A stretch of 64,000 bases of DNA from Micromonospora solifontis (GCF_003725545.1 NZ_RJLN01000006.1:1-64000); one strand, 5' to 3'. Positions 16,658 through 26,123 are shown, numbered from the stretch's first letter. Numbers and translations: made by a program. The notes: generated by a model from the sequence alone, not told the origin.

Positions 16658-17545
16658 GTGCGGGTGCGGGAGACGGCGCGCGGTTGGACCGCGGTCTGGT
16701 TGGTGGTACTGGCCCTGGCTCAGGCAGCCGCGTTGCTGCTGGTGTGGCGGTTCGCCGTGCACACCCGACTCGGCCAGTGGCTCGACACGGTCGCGTTGAC
16801 CGGCAACCGGATCGGGCAGGACCGCATCGACGGGCCGGTGGACCGGCTGCTCAACGCCATGTCGGTGGTGTCCCTGCTGGTCGCGACCGCGGTGATCGGC
16901 TTCATCGCGCTGATCCGGGGCCGCAAGGCGCTCGCCGTCACCGCCACCCTGCTGATCGCCGGCGCCAACCTGAGCACCCAACTGCTCAAGCACTACCTGA
17001 TCCGCCCCGACTTCGGCGTCGACCCGGAACGGGCGGCCGCCGGCAACAGCCTGCCCAGCGGCCACACCGCGGTGGCCGCGTCCGTCGCGGTCGCGCTGAT
17101 CCTGGTGCTGCCCGCCAAGCTTCGGGTGCTCGGCGCGTACCTGGGCGCCGGCTACGCGGCCGCCGCCGGGGTGGCCACCCTCTCCGCCGGCTGGCACCGG
17201 CCCAGCGACGCCGTCGCCGCGTACCTGATCGTCGGTGGCTGGACCGCCGTGGGCGGCTTGGTGCTCCTGTTCTTCCAGCGCGAACGGGCGGCCATCTCGC
17301 CCGGGGACGCACACCGCCTGGCCGCCACCGTGCTCGGCCTGGCCGGCCTGCTCGCGCTCGTCGCGTCCGGGATCGCCCTCACCTGGCTCGCCGCCCGCTC
17401 CGGCACCCCCGCCGACCAGCTCGCCCGCCGCCCGCTCTTCATCGGGTACGCGGGCAGCGCGGCCGGCATCGCCGGGACGATCGCCGTGGTGGCCGCGCTG
17501 GTCCTCGCGGTGGTGCACCGCCTGGTGCCCCGCTACAAGGGCTGA
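16658..17545 (+). CDS. PAP2-family membrane phosphatase
   Basis: About 295 residues with six to seven TM segments. The three phosphatase motifs are visible: KHYLIRP (KxxxxxxRP form), SLPSGHT (PSGH) and SAGWHRPSDAV (related to SRxxxxxHxxxD, with the catalytic His). Such enzymes dephosphorylate lipid phosphates such as undecaprenyl pyrophosphate or phosphatidic acid on the outer face of the membrane. GTG at 16658 or 16664 is the likely start. A TACCGT box sits directly before it, which suggests a leaderless transcript. Its stop abuts the stop of the opposing PEBP gene with no spacer. Confidence 0.88.
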   Translation: MRVRETARGWTAVWLVVLALAQAAALLLVWRFAVHTRLGQWLDTVALTGNRIGQDRIDGPVDRLLNAMSVVSLLVATAVIGFIALIRGRKALAVTATLLIAGANLSTQLLKHYLIRPDFGVDPERAAAGNSLPSGHTAVAASVAVALILVLPAKLRVLGAYLGAGYAAAAGVATLSAGWHRPSDAVAAYLIVGGWTAVGGLVLLFFQRERAAISPGDAHRLAATVLGLAGLLALVASGIALTWLAARSGTPADQLARRPLFIGYAGSAAGIAGTIAVVAALVLAVVHRLVPRYKG

Positions 17546-17998
17546 CTAACTGCGGAAGTACGTGCCGACCATCGTGCCGCTGGCGAACTCGCGGTCGGCG
17601 AGCGCGCGGTGCACGTCCTCGGCCTGAGGCGAGTCCGGCAGGTCGAGCGGTCGCTCGAGCGCGTAGAGCCGGAAGAAGTACCGGTGCGGGTCCTCGTGCC
17701 GGGGCGGGTTCGGCCCGGCCCACCCGGTGGCGCCGAAGTCGTTGGGCCACTCCCGGCCGCCGTCGGGCACGGCGCCCTCGGCCACCCCGCCGGACCGCGG
17801 CGAGATGCCGGTCACCAGCCAGTGCAGGAAGGGAGTCTTCCCGGCGTCCCGGTCCTCGACCATCAGGACCAGCTCGGTGGCCTCGGGGACCGGGGACCAC
17901 TCCAGCGGCGGCGAGACGTTGCCGCCCTCCTGGGCGAACCGCCCGGGGAGCATGTCGTGGTCGTTGAACGCGGTGCTGCGGAGCATGATGCCGGCCAT
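17546..17998 (-). CDS. YbhB/YbcL-type PEBP (Raf kinase inhibitor-like) protein
   Basis: 150 residues spanning the whole PEBP fold. The anion-binding pocket motifs are SPPLEWSPVPEATELVLMVEDRD near residue 30 and the later FLHWLVTGI and YFFRLYAL segments. Bacterial members bind small anionic ligands, and their physiological role is unclear. ATG at 17998 has GAGGAGGGG upstream. The gene is alone and divergent from the next one. Confidence 0.9.
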   Translation of the reverse strand: MAGIMLRSTAFNDHDMLPGRFAQEGGNVSPPLEWSPVPEATELVLMVEDRDAGKTPFLHWLVTGISPRSGGVAEGAVPDGGREWPNDFGATGWAGPNPPRHEDPHRYFFRLYALERPLDLPDSPQAEDVHRALADREFASGTMVGTYFRS

Positions 17999-18110
17999 GG
18001 TTCGGCCCCTCCTCTCCTCGTCCACCGGCGCGTACCCGACCGGTGGGCGGCGAAACGGTGGTGGCAGGCTGGTCCGGCGGCACCGGACGGACCGGACGGG
18101 GAGGACGGCG

Positions 18111-18782
18111 ATGGACACGGTACGCGCGGCGTTCCGCGACGAGTGCGCGCGGCTGGAGGAGGTGCTGGGCGGCCTGACCGCGGCCGACCTGGACCGGCCC
18201 ACACCCTGCCCACCCTGGGCGGTACGCGACCTGCTCGCACACGTCCGCACCGGGGCCGGACGGCTGGTCGACATGCTCGCCGCCCCGGCGCCGGACCGGG
18301 CGGAGGTGGACGCCGCCGGCTACTTCGGGAGGGCCAAGTTCACCCCGGAGGTGGACCGGGACCGGATCGACAGCGCCCGACGGGAGGCGGGCGCGCCGGC
18401 CGGCGTACCGGAGGTGGCGGGCGGGTTCGCGCGGGCCTGGCGGGCCGCCGACGCGGCGGTCGCCGCGCAGCCGCCTGGTCGGCTGGTCCGCACCCGGCAC
18501 GGCGACACGATGACGCTGACGGAGTTCCTGCGTACCCGGGTGGTGGAGGTCGGGGTGCACGGCCTGGACCTGGCGGACGCGCTGGACCGGCGGCCGTGGC
18601 TGACCCCGACGGCGGCGGACGTCCTGGCAGGGCTGCTGACCGGCGGTCGACCCTTGCCGGCCGGGTTGGGCTGGGATGCCCTGACGCTGTCCCGGAAGGC
18701 GACCGGGCGGGCGGCGATCACCGACCGGGAGCGGGCGCTGATCGATTCGGGCGGCTTGGGGGAACTCTCCTTCGGCGGCTGA
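18111..18782 (+). CDS. DinB-fold maleylpyruvate-isomerase-type protein
   Basis: 223 residues. The N-terminal half (DECARLEEVLGGLTAADLDRPT...VRDLLAHV) is the DinB-like four-helix metal-binding domain of the mycothiol-dependent maleylpyruvate isomerase family. Metal ligands are probably His in LLAHV, the Glu of VVEVGVHG and that His. The C-terminal half resembles the variable tail of the family. Many such actinomycete proteins use mycothiol as cofactor, but the substrate is unknown here. GGGGAGG precedes the ATG. Confidence 0.78.
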   Translation: MDTVRAAFRDECARLEEVLGGLTAADLDRPTPCPPWAVRDLLAHVRTGAGRLVDMLAAPAPDRAEVDAAGYFGRAKFTPEVDRDRIDSARREAGAPAGVPEVAGGFARAWRAADAAVAAQPPGRLVRTRHGDTMTLTEFLRTRVVEVGVHGLDLADALDRRPWLTPTAADVLAGLLTGGRPLPAGLGWDALTLSRKATGRAAITDRERALIDSGGLGELSFGG

Positions 18783-19012
18783 ACTGGCGCTCTCGGCCAA
18801 TGGCTGGCGGGTTGGGCGCGATCCGGCCGACCAAGTCAGCCGCGCACCACATCTGTCGTCTCGAATCCTGCTCGGGGCCGAACCCTGGTGGGGCAGAATC
18901 AGAGTCTCGGGCAGGACATACCCAGGTGCCAGAAGATTCGACAGGACCGGCCGCGTCAACGCCCTGGAGGGCAGCCGCGGAAGCCGCTGGCTGCCGCGGG
19001 CGAGGAGGAGCG

Positions 19013-20656
19013 GTGTGGATCAGCCGACGTCGCTGGCGGCTGCTCGTCGTGGCCGCGGTGCCGGTGATGGCAGAGGTGGGGTTGCTGTATCTCGTGGGAT
19101 TCCGACCCACTCCGGCCCTGGCCGTCCAGGTGACCAGCCTCTGGCCCATTGGCACCTATCACGACCTCCGCTGGGTGTTGGTGTATCACCGCTCCTGGCC
19201 CGGGTTCGCCCTCGAACTGGGTGCGGCTCTCGTGGCTCGCGGCCTGCTCAGCGCCGCACTGACGGCCCTGGCGTGGCCTGAAGGAAATTCCCGTCCGACA
19301 CTGCCTCGACTGGTCGGACGACATCTCCGATTTGCTGCCGTCGTCGCCGCGGCCTTGCTGCCATGGACGGCGATGAGTGTCCTGGCCGCCGAGGTGTCGC
19401 TGTCCTGGCTGGTGTTCCTCGCGGTGCTGCCGGTTCTGCTACTTGTCCCGCTGTTCTCCACCGGTGGGATGGTCGGACGATGGTGGCGGGCGCCCCGAGC
19501 TGAAGTTGTTGGTCTCGGGCTGCTCGGGGTACTCCTCGCCACGGCTTGGGGGATGCTGCTCTCGGCTGCGCCCAGCTGGGCGGTGCTGCCCGTCGCCGGC
19601 CTCGCCGGTGCGAGCAATGGCCTGCTGTGGCAGCGAATGGTGACGGCGGCACTGCGAAGCGATACGCGCCGTGCCGACGCCAGCCGTTGGGAGAAGATCC
19701 CGGTCGCGCCAGCAGCAGCCGTGCTGCTGCTGGCGCTCATCCCGTTCGCTGGCGGCCGTTTCGCGGCTGCGGAGCGGCGGGCGGGAGAGGCACCGCCAGC
19801 AACCCTCGACCTGCCGATACTGGACAGCACCCATCGTCCGGTCATCTTCGTCGCCGGCTACAACTCCTATTACCAAGGCGCGTCGACGGTCGCGTCGAAC
19901 GGTCTGGTGCACTATTCCTATCGGGGGATCGATCAGAGTGGTCGGCCGCGGCCCTACGTTCCGTACGACACCCGTCAGTCGTTGGTGACGAGTGCCCAAC
20001 TACTGGCCGTCCAGCTTCACGACCTGCGGATCCGGACGGGGCATACCATCGCGCTGCTCGCGGAGAGCGAGGGATCCCTGATCGTCCGCTATTACCTGGA
20101 ACACCTTCGCCAGCCCTGGGTCGACGCCGTCGCCTTGACCAGCCCGATCGTTCGCTCCGGCCGGGTGTATTACCCGCCACCGGGACAGCGGACCGGCTGG
20201 GGCGTGGCCACGGGGTGGCAGTTGCGCCTCCTATTCCGTCTCGCCGGCCGGGAGACCGCGCTGGGCACCCCGGACGAGCCGTTCCTCCGGTCCCTCCTGG
20301 ACAACGCGCCGCTGTATCGGAGCCGCACCCTGTGCCCCGTCGACGGGGTACGTATGGTGGCCTTCCTGCCCACCGCCGACGCCTTCGCGGTCGCACCGGG
20401 CACCGAACGCCGGATCGCCGTCGTCGACGTCCTGGGCTTTCACGGTCTGCTGGTGGATCGTCCGGAAGTTCAGCGTCTGTTGGCGGACTTCCTCACTGGT
20501 GCGGCGCCGCTGCCCGTGAGCAGGGCGGACTACTCGATTCTCAACCGGATCGGCGCGGAGTGGCTGCCGCCGTCGCTGCTGTTGCGCCTGAACCCGGTGT
20601 GGAACGACGGGAATCCCCCGGACGCGGCCCTCAGCGAGCGGGCCTGCGTGCCGTGA
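19013..20656 (+). CDS. Multi-pass membrane protein with a C-terminal alpha/beta-hydrolase-like domain
   Basis: 547 residues from a GTG start with GAGGAGG upstream. Residues 1-270 contain about six TM segments. The soluble part (about 280-520) starts with RPVIFVAGYNSYYQG, an oxyanion-type strand and loop. It carries LLAESEGSLIVRYYLE, in which AESEG is a degenerate GxSxG nucleophile elbow. Asp and His candidates follow (PTADAF, VLGFHGLL). This looks like a membrane-tethered esterase or lipase-like protein, but I do not recognise a named family. Codon third positions are less GC-biased than in the neighbours, hinting at later acquisition. Confidence 0.6.
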   Translation: MWISRRRWRLLVVAAVPVMAEVGLLYLVGFRPTPALAVQVTSLWPIGTYHDLRWVLVYHRSWPGFALELGAALVARGLLSAALTALAWPEGNSRPTLPRLVGRHLRFAAVVAAALLPWTAMSVLAAEVSLSWLVFLAVLPVLLLVPLFSTGGMVGRWWRAPRAEVVGLGLLGVLLATAWGMLLSAAPSWAVLPVAGLAGASNGLLWQRMVTAALRSDTRRADASRWEKIPVAPAAAVLLLALIPFAGGRFAAAERRAGEAPPATLDLPILDSTHRPVIFVAGYNSYYQGASTVASNGLVHYSYRGIDQSGRPRPYVPYDTRQSLVTSAQLLAVQLHDLRIRTGHTIALLAESEGSLIVRYYLEHLRQPWVDAVALTSPIVRSGRVYYPPPGQRTGWGVATGWQLRLLFRLAGRETALGTPDEPFLRSLLDNAPLYRSRTLCPVDGVRMVAFLPTADAFAVAPGTERRIAVVDVLGFHGLLVDRPEVQRLLADFLTGAAPLPVSRADYSILNRIGAEWLPPSLLLRLNPVWNDGNPPDAALSERACVP

Positions 20657-20675
20657 TCCGGAACCGGCCGTTACG

Positions 20676-21506
20676 TCACGAGCGGCGCAGGTGATCCAGG
20701 ACGATCGGGTCGATCCGGCCGGGGACGATCCGCTCCTCCAGGTTCTCCACCCCGGCCCAGGAGGCGAGCGCGTCGTCCAGGCCGGCCGCGCCGACCGGGT
20801 GCCCGGCGGTGGCCAGCAGCGCGGCGACCTCCTCGGCGAGCGGCCCGGTGAGGTCGCGCAGGGTGGCCGGGTCGGGTTTGCCGAAGAGCATGGTGTGGAT
20901 GTCGAGCAGCCGGCCCAGCTCGGTGACCGGGTCGGGGTGGTCGTCGACCCGCAGGTCGACCAGTTCGTCACCGGTGCCGGCGTAGCCGCCGCGCCGCTGC
21001 ACCACCAGCAGGCCGGCGCTCTGCCGACCCCGGCGGTCGCCGCCGGCCCGGTCGCCGGCGTGCAGCGCGGCCAGCAGCCGCTGCGGGAAGGGCAGCCCGT
21101 CGCCGCCCAGCCAGGCGTCCCGGACCGCGTCGATGACGTGCGGGCCGGCGAGGATGTTGCCCTGCGCGGCCCAGCCGTCGCCGGCCTGGCCGCCGGCCCA
21201 GGGGTGGCAGCGCGGCCCGGTCCAGTTGGCCCCGTCACCGGTCGCCCCGACCACACCGACCTGCCGGTCGTCGCGGCCCGGGTCGGCGGCGACGAGGCCG
21301 GCCACCGTGTCGGCGGCGGCGACACCGCTGCGCAGCAGGGCCAGCCCCTGCCCGCGGTAGGCGAGGTTGACGTGCGCCTGGGTGGCCACCGCGCCGACCT
21401 CGGCCTCGGCGGCCGGGACCAGCGCGCCGGCGGCCAGGAACTTGCTGGCCACGGCGACGCCGTGCAGGCGGCCGTCGGCGGACCGGGCGACGATCGAGAA
21501 GGTCAC
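20676..21506 (-). CDS. DUF1028 family protein (Ntn-hydrolase-like)
   Basis: 276 residues. The N-terminus (MTFSIVARSADGRLHGVAVASK followed by VGAVATQAHVN) is the DUF1028 signature, a putative Ntn-hydrolase of unknown substrate. The C-terminal 70 residues (LLATAGHPVGAAGLDDALASW) resemble the peptidoglycan-binding-like extension seen in longer members. It lies downstream of ltrA on the same strand with about 50 bp between them, so the two may be cotranscribed. Confidence 0.85.
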   Translation of the reverse strand: MTFSIVARSADGRLHGVAVASKFLAAGALVPAAEAEVGAVATQAHVNLAYRGQGLALLRSGVAAADTVAGLVAADPGRDDRQVGVVGATGDGANWTGPRCHPWAGGQAGDGWAAQGNILAGPHVIDAVRDAWLGGDGLPFPQRLLAALHAGDRAGGDRRGRQSAGLLVVQRRGGYAGTGDELVDLRVDDHPDPVTELGRLLDIHTMLFGKPDPATLRDLTGPLAEEVAALLATAGHPVGAAGLDDALASWAGVENLEERIVPGRIDPIVLDHLRRS

Positions 21507-21557
21507 CCGCGGATCGTAGCGTCGGGCCGGGTCGGCGGTCGTCCCGTGTAACGGGGC

Positions 21558-22769
21558 TCAGTACGGCGGAGCGGCCGCCTCCGGCGGGCGGCCCCAGGCC
21601 CGGCGGGCGTCGGCCATCGCGACCCCGAACAGCACCAGGGCGGCGGCCGCGGCCGAGATCAGCGGAGCCACGTGCACCAGCGGCGGCCCCAGCGCCACCA
21701 GAGCGCCCATCGCCATCCAGCGGGACGGCGACACCCGGCCGAAGACCTCGTACTCGAAGCGGGCCCGGCCGGCCAGAAAGATCAGCGGGCCGCCGAGGAC
21801 CATGGCGATCCACGGGATCGTGTTATGGCCGGTCGGGTGCTCGTTGACGAGTTCGTAGCCGATCGCGGTGGCGACCACGCCGATCACCATCACCAGGTGG
21901 GTGTCGGCGGCGGAGCGGCCGATGGCGGCCGGGTGGGCGGCCCGGGTCACCGCCTCGGTCAGGATCTGCCCGGCCCGCTGCACGTAGATCCGCCAGAGCA
22001 GGATGGAGGTGACGAGGGCCATGGCGAACGCGGCGGTCCGGGTCGCGCTGAACGGGTCCCGGCTGTACGAGAAGCCGGCGACCAGGATCGTCTCGCCGAG
22101 GGCGACCAGGAAGAACTGCTGGTACCGCTCGGCCAGGTGTTCCCCGTGGATCTCCCAGCGGGAGACGGTCGACCGGCCCAGCCCTGGGACCGGCCAGCCG
22201 AACCGGGCGGCGAGGTACTCCAGGGCCAGCGCGATGCTCCAGAGCACCACCTCGGGGTTGGTGGGCAGCACCGCCCCGGCGATCCAGAGCACCCCGGTCG
22301 CGCAGAAGGTGATCAGCATGCGCAGCTTCAACCGCCGGTACTGATGCCGGCGCAGCACCAGCAGCAGGATCCCCGGCCGGCTCACCTGGGCCACCACGTA
22401 CGCGGTGCCGAAGGCCAGGGCGGTTGTCGTGAACGCGCGAGGGGTCGCCACCCCCATCACCATGCTGCTGACCAGCGCAATGATCACGACCGTCTGGAGC
22501 CAGATGTGGTGCGGGTCGTACCGGCTGGTGGTCCATGCCGTACCCTGCCAGACCGCCCACAGCGCGAAGAGCAGCAGCAGGGTCTTGCCGCCGCCGGTCA
22601 CCGCCGTCCAGCCGGTCTGCTGGGGCTCCAGGGCCAGGTCCTCGAAGGCGCGGGCAGAGATCCGGGTCAGCGCGAAGACGAACACCAGGTCGAAGAAGAG
22701 TTCCAGAAAAGTCGCCCGGTTCGGGCCATGCTCCTGGGAGCGCAGAGCGGCGGGCTCGCTGATCTTCAC
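21558..22769 (-). CDS. Low temperature requirement A (LtrA) family membrane protein
   Basis: 403 residues with about ten TM segments. The signature FLELFFDLVFVFALTRIS near the N-terminus and the later ALGETILVAGFSY motif define LtrA, named for growth at low temperature in Listeria and of unknown mechanism. The GTG at 22769 has GGGAGG seven bases upstream. Its promoter shares the 140-bp region to 22911 with the divergent oxidoreductase gene. Confidence 0.9.
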   Translation of the reverse strand: MKISEPAALRSQEHGPNRATFLELFFDLVFVFALTRISARAFEDLALEPQQTGWTAVTGGGKTLLLLFALWAVWQGTAWTTSRYDPHHIWLQTVVIIALVSSMVMGVATPRAFTTTALAFGTAYVVAQVSRPGILLLVLRRHQYRRLKLRMLITFCATGVLWIAGAVLPTNPEVVLWSIALALEYLAARFGWPVPGLGRSTVSRWEIHGEHLAERYQQFFLVALGETILVAGFSYSRDPFSATRTAAFAMALVTSILLWRIYVQRAGQILTEAVTRAAHPAAIGRSAADTHLVMVIGVVATAIGYELVNEHPTGHNTIPWIAMVLGGPLIFLAGRARFEYEVFGRVSPSRWMAMGALVALGPPLVHVAPLISAAAAALVLFGVAMADARRAWGRPPEAAAPPY

Positions 22770-22910
22770 GCCTGCCTCCCGCTCTCGGCCCGGTCCACCT
22801 GGCAGTCGTAACACTCATTCCCGGCAAGACGGCAAACATTGCCTGCATCGCCCCCGTCCGGACTGATCGGGATCTTGCTCCGGGCGACGGCGAGCGGGCA
22901 CGATCGACCG

Positions 22911-23909
22911 GTGACGAACCGATGGGGCATGACCGTGCCGCTGGGCGGCATCGCACTGGCCGACCACGCCGCCGTCTACGCGGCCCTCGACCGGGCCGGT
23001 TTCACCGACGTCTGGTCCTCGGAGGTGGCCGGCACCGACGCGTTCACCCCGCTCGCCCTCGCCGCGGCCTGGCAGCCCCGGCTCCGCCTCGGCACCGCCA
23101 TCGTCCCGAGCTTCACCCGGGGGCCGGGACTGCTCGCGATGAGTGCCGCCGCGCTCGCCGAGGCCGCGCCGGGCCGGTTCGCGCTCGGCATCGGCGCCTC
23201 CTCGCCGGTGCTGGTGCGCGACTGGAACGCCGTCCGCTTCGACGAGCCGTTCAAGCGCACCCGGGACACGCTGCGTTTCCTGCGCGCCGCGCTGCGCGGG
23301 GAAACCGTCGACGAGGTGTACGACACCTTCACCGTCCGCCGGTTCACCCTGGAACGCCCGCCGGCCGTGCCCCCGCCGGTGCTGCTGGCCGCGCTGCGCC
23401 CCGGCATGCTGCGCCTCGCCGCCGCCGAGGCCGACGGGGTGATCCTCAACTGGCTCTCCGCCGACGACCTGCCCACCGCCCTCGCCGAGCTGGGCCAGCG
23501 CCGCCCGGGCTTCGAGGTCGCCGCCCGGATCTTCGTGTGTCCCACCGAGGACACCGCGCACGCCCGGGCGTTGGGCCGCCGGCTGATCACCGGCTACCTC
23601 ACCGTGCCCGCGTACGCGGCCTTCCACCGCTGGCTCGGCCGGCAGGAACAGCTCGGCCCGATGTGGCAGGCGTGGGCGGCCGGCGACCGGCGGGGCGCGT
23701 CGGCGGCCGTGCCGGACGAGGTCGTCGACGCGCTGGTGCTGCACGGCTCGCCCGAGCGGTGCGCCGCCCAGGTCCGCCGGTACGCCGACGCCGGGGTGGA
23801 CGTACCCGTGCTGGCGCTGCTGCCCACCCCGGAGCTGACCAGCGGCGGCGCGGCGGCGCTGGCCGCGCTGATCCCCCGGCTCGGACCCGGCGGCGGGGAG
23901 GGCCGCTGA
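22911..23909 (+). CDS. LLM-class F420-dependent oxidoreductase
   Basis: 332 residues of the luciferase-like TIM-barrel family. Typical segments are YAALDRAGFTDVWSSEVAGTDAF, LRLGTAIVPSFTRGP, RFALGIGASSP and a late HGSPERCAAQVRRYADAGVD. Actinomycete members usually take hydride from coenzyme F420 rather than FMN, though the substrate is not predictable. The gene starts with GTG and has no obvious ribosome-binding site. It ends one base before the SDR start codon, so the two are one operon and may act in series. Confidence 0.85.
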   Translation: MTNRWGMTVPLGGIALADHAAVYAALDRAGFTDVWSSEVAGTDAFTPLALAAAWQPRLRLGTAIVPSFTRGPGLLAMSAAALAEAAPGRFALGIGASSPVLVRDWNAVRFDEPFKRTRDTLRFLRAALRGETVDEVYDTFTVRRFTLERPPAVPPPVLLAALRPGMLRLAAAEADGVILNWLSADDLPTALAELGQRRPGFEVAARIFVCPTEDTAHARALGRRLITGYLTVPAYAAFHRWLGRQEQLGPMWQAWAAGDRRGASAAVPDEVVDALVLHGSPERCAAQVRRYADAGVDVPVLALLPTPELTSGGAAALAALIPRLGPGGGEGR

Positions 23910-23910
23910 G

Positions 23911-24708
23911 ATGAACCTGACCGACCGGGTGGCCGTGATCACCGGCGGGGCGGGCGGCATCGGCTCGGCGCTCGGCCGCCGGTTCGCCGCCGAGGGCGCC
24001 GCCGCGGTCGTCCTCGCCGACCTGGACGCCGACGCCGCCCGGATGGTGGCCGAGCGGATCGGGCCGGTCGCGCACGGCGTCGGCCTGGACGTCACCAACG
24101 CCACGCAGGTGCACGCGCTGGTCGACGAGACCGAGCGGCGGTACGGACGGATCGACCTGTTCTGCGCCAACGCGGGCGTGGCCACTGGCGGGGGAGTGGA
24201 CGCCCCCGACGCCGACTGGGAGCGGGCCTGGCAGGTCAACGTGCTGGCCCACGTGCACACCGCCCGGGCGGCGCTGCCCGGGATGCTGCGGCGCGGCCAG
24301 GGCTACCTGCTCTTCACCTGCTCGGCGGCCGGCGTGCTGACCGCCGTGGGCGACGCCCCGTACACCGCCACCAAACACGCGGCGGTCGGCTTCGCCGAGT
24401 GGCTCGCCATCACCTACCGCGACCAGGGCGTCCGGGTCAGCGCGCTCTGCCCGCAGGGCGTGGACACCCCGATGCTCGCCGACGGGCTCGCCGCCGGGCA
24501 CCTGGGCGCCCGGGTGATCGCCGCGTCCGGCGCCGTGCTCACCCCCGACCAGGTCGCCGACGCCACCATCGCCGGGCTGGCCGAGGAGCGGTTCCTCATC
24601 CTGCCGCACCCCGAGGTCGCCACGTACGCCCGGCGCCGGGCCGAGGACCCGGACGGCTGGCAGGCCGGCCTGCGCAAGCTGGTCCGCAAGCTGCGCGCCG
24701 CCGGCTGA
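23911..24708 (+). CDS. SDR-family NAD(P)-dependent oxidoreductase
   Basis: 265 residues with the classical SDR motifs: TGGAGGIGSALG for the dinucleotide, CANAGV for the structural loop, and the catalytic YTATK with the Ser in TCSAAG. The residues after the second strand (LADLDADAA) suggest NAD(H) preference because of the acidic residue. It overlaps nothing but follows the LLM gene by one base. The joint role is unknown. Confidence 0.88.
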   Translation: MNLTDRVAVITGGAGGIGSALGRRFAAEGAAAVVLADLDADAARMVAERIGPVAHGVGLDVTNATQVHALVDETERRYGRIDLFCANAGVATGGGVDAPDADWERAWQVNVLAHVHTARAALPGMLRRGQGYLLFTCSAAGVLTAVGDAPYTATKHAAVGFAEWLAITYRDQGVRVSALCPQGVDTPMLADGLAAGHLGARVIAASGAVLTPDQVADATIAGLAEERFLILPHPEVATYARRRAEDPDGWQAGLRKLVRKLRAAG

Positions 24709-24775
24709 GGGACCGGCCGCCGGTAATCCCGGTTGCGGCTGACGATCAGGCTGGGCGATGCTGCCGGCCGTGCAG

Positions 24776-25672
24776 ATGCATGCCAACCAGCTGGCCGTGC
24801 CGGTCGAGACGGTACGGGCGTTGCTCGACGAGCAGTTCCCCGAGTGGCGGGACCTGCCCGTCCGGCGCGTACCGTCGGACGGGACCGTCAACGCCATCTT
24901 CCGCATCGGCGACCGCCTCGCGGCCCGGTTCCCCCTGCAGCCCCGCGACCCGGAGTCGGCACGGCGCTGGCTGGCGGCCGAGGCGGAGGCCGCCCGTGAG
25001 CTGGCGGCGCGCACCCGCTTCCCCACGCCCGAGCCGGTCGCCCTCGGCGAGCCCGGAGCGGGCTACCCCCTGCCCTGGTCGGTGCAGACCTGGTTGCCCG
25101 GCGTGGTGGCCAGCGACGACGACCCGGCCGAATCCGTCGGGTTCGCCCACGACCTGGCCGAGTTCATCACCGGCGTACGCGCCATCGACACGCGCGGCCG
25201 CACCTTCGGCGGAACGGGGCGCGGCGGTGACCTCCGCACCCACGACGCGTGGCTGGAGACCTGTTTCGACAGGAGCGAAGGGCTGCTGGACGTCCCGCGC
25301 CTGCGCCGGATCTGGGCGGACCTGCGGGACCTGCCGCGCGGCGGCGCCGACGTGATGAGCCACGGCGATCTCATCCCCGGCAACGTGCTCGTGTCCGGCG
25401 GGCGGCTGGCCGGCATCCTGGACGTCGGCGGGCTCGGACCGGCCGACCCCGCCCTGGACCTGGTGAGCGGCTGGCACCTGCTCGAGGCCGGGCCCCGGCA
25501 GGTGCTCCGCGCCGAGCTCGGCTCCGACGACCTCGAATGGCAACGCGGCAAGGCATGGGCGTTCGCGCAGGCGATGGGGGTCGTCTGGTACTACGTCGAG
25601 AGCAACCCGGTCATGAGCCGGATGGGTCGGCGCACCCTGGCGCGCATCATGGCGGACGGGTCGTCCGTCTGA
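24776..25672 (+). CDS. Aminoglycoside phosphotransferase (APH) family kinase
   Basis: About 298 residues. The catalytic loop is MSHGDLIPGNVL (HGDxxxxN) and the metal-binding Asp follows in GILDVGGLGPADPALDL. The nucleotide-binding lysine region is unusual: ARFPLQ stands where many APH proteins have a Lys. Family members phosphorylate aminoglycosides, macrolides or, more often in chromosomes, unknown metabolites. ATG at 24776 is favoured by family N-termini (MHANQLAVPVETVRALL). No ribosome-binding site is clear. Confidence 0.8.
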   Translation: MHANQLAVPVETVRALLDEQFPEWRDLPVRRVPSDGTVNAIFRIGDRLAARFPLQPRDPESARRWLAAEAEAARELAARTRFPTPEPVALGEPGAGYPLPWSVQTWLPGVVASDDDPAESVGFAHDLAEFITGVRAIDTRGRTFGGTGRGGDLRTHDAWLETCFDRSEGLLDVPRLRRIWADLRDLPRGGADVMSHGDLIPGNVLVSGGRLAGILDVGGLGPADPALDLVSGWHLLEAGPRQVLRAELGSDDLEWQRGKAWAFAQAMGVVWYYVESNPVMSRMGRRTLARIMADGSSV

Positions 25673-25820
25673 TTCCTGGTCCGGAAGCGGCAGGACCCGG
25701 GCCCGGTCCTGCCGACCGGATGACAACGCCAGCCGCGGCGAATCCTGTCCCTCGCCGTAACGCGGTCGCCGCGCCGGTCGCTCTACCACCGTGCGACTTC
25801 GATCGACGAGGACAACTGAC

Positions 25821-26123
25821 GTGTGCCGCCACGGAGCGGTGCTGGCCGCCGCGGGGGCCACGCTCCTCGCGGGCTGTGCCGACCCGGAGCCGGCCGAGTG
25901 GGTGGCGCCACAGGTGACCGCCACCGCGTCGGCCAGCCCCACGGCGGTGCGGCCGGCCCGGGTGACGTCCGCGTGCAAGGTGCTGACCGCCGACGCCGTC
26001 GTCGACCTCATGGGCGGCACGTCGACGACCAGGCTGAAGGCGCGTGAGGACGGCATCGACGACCTCGGCGACGGCGCGAAGCGGTACACCTGCGGCTACG
26101 GGCGGGACGGCAGAGGTCGCTGA
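25821..26123 (+). CDS. Short DUF3558-like lipoprotein, probably truncated
   Basis: 100 residues from GTG 25821 (site GACGAGGAC). A short signal peptide ends in the lipobox LLAGC, followed by a low-complexity Thr/Ala/Ser linker and VTSACKVLTADAVVDLMGG. That last segment resembles the N-terminal part of DUF3558 lipoproteins. The frame ends at CGYGRDGRGR, well short of the family length. The next frame over reads GTAEVAEHFVGRL and a stop, which could be the lost C-terminus, so an internal deletion with frameshift is possible. Confidence 0.55.
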   Translation: MCRHGAVLAAAGATLLAGCADPEPAEWVAPQVTATASASPTAVRPARVTSACKVLTADAVVDLMGGTSTTRLKAREDGIDDLGDGAKRYTCGYGRDGRGR

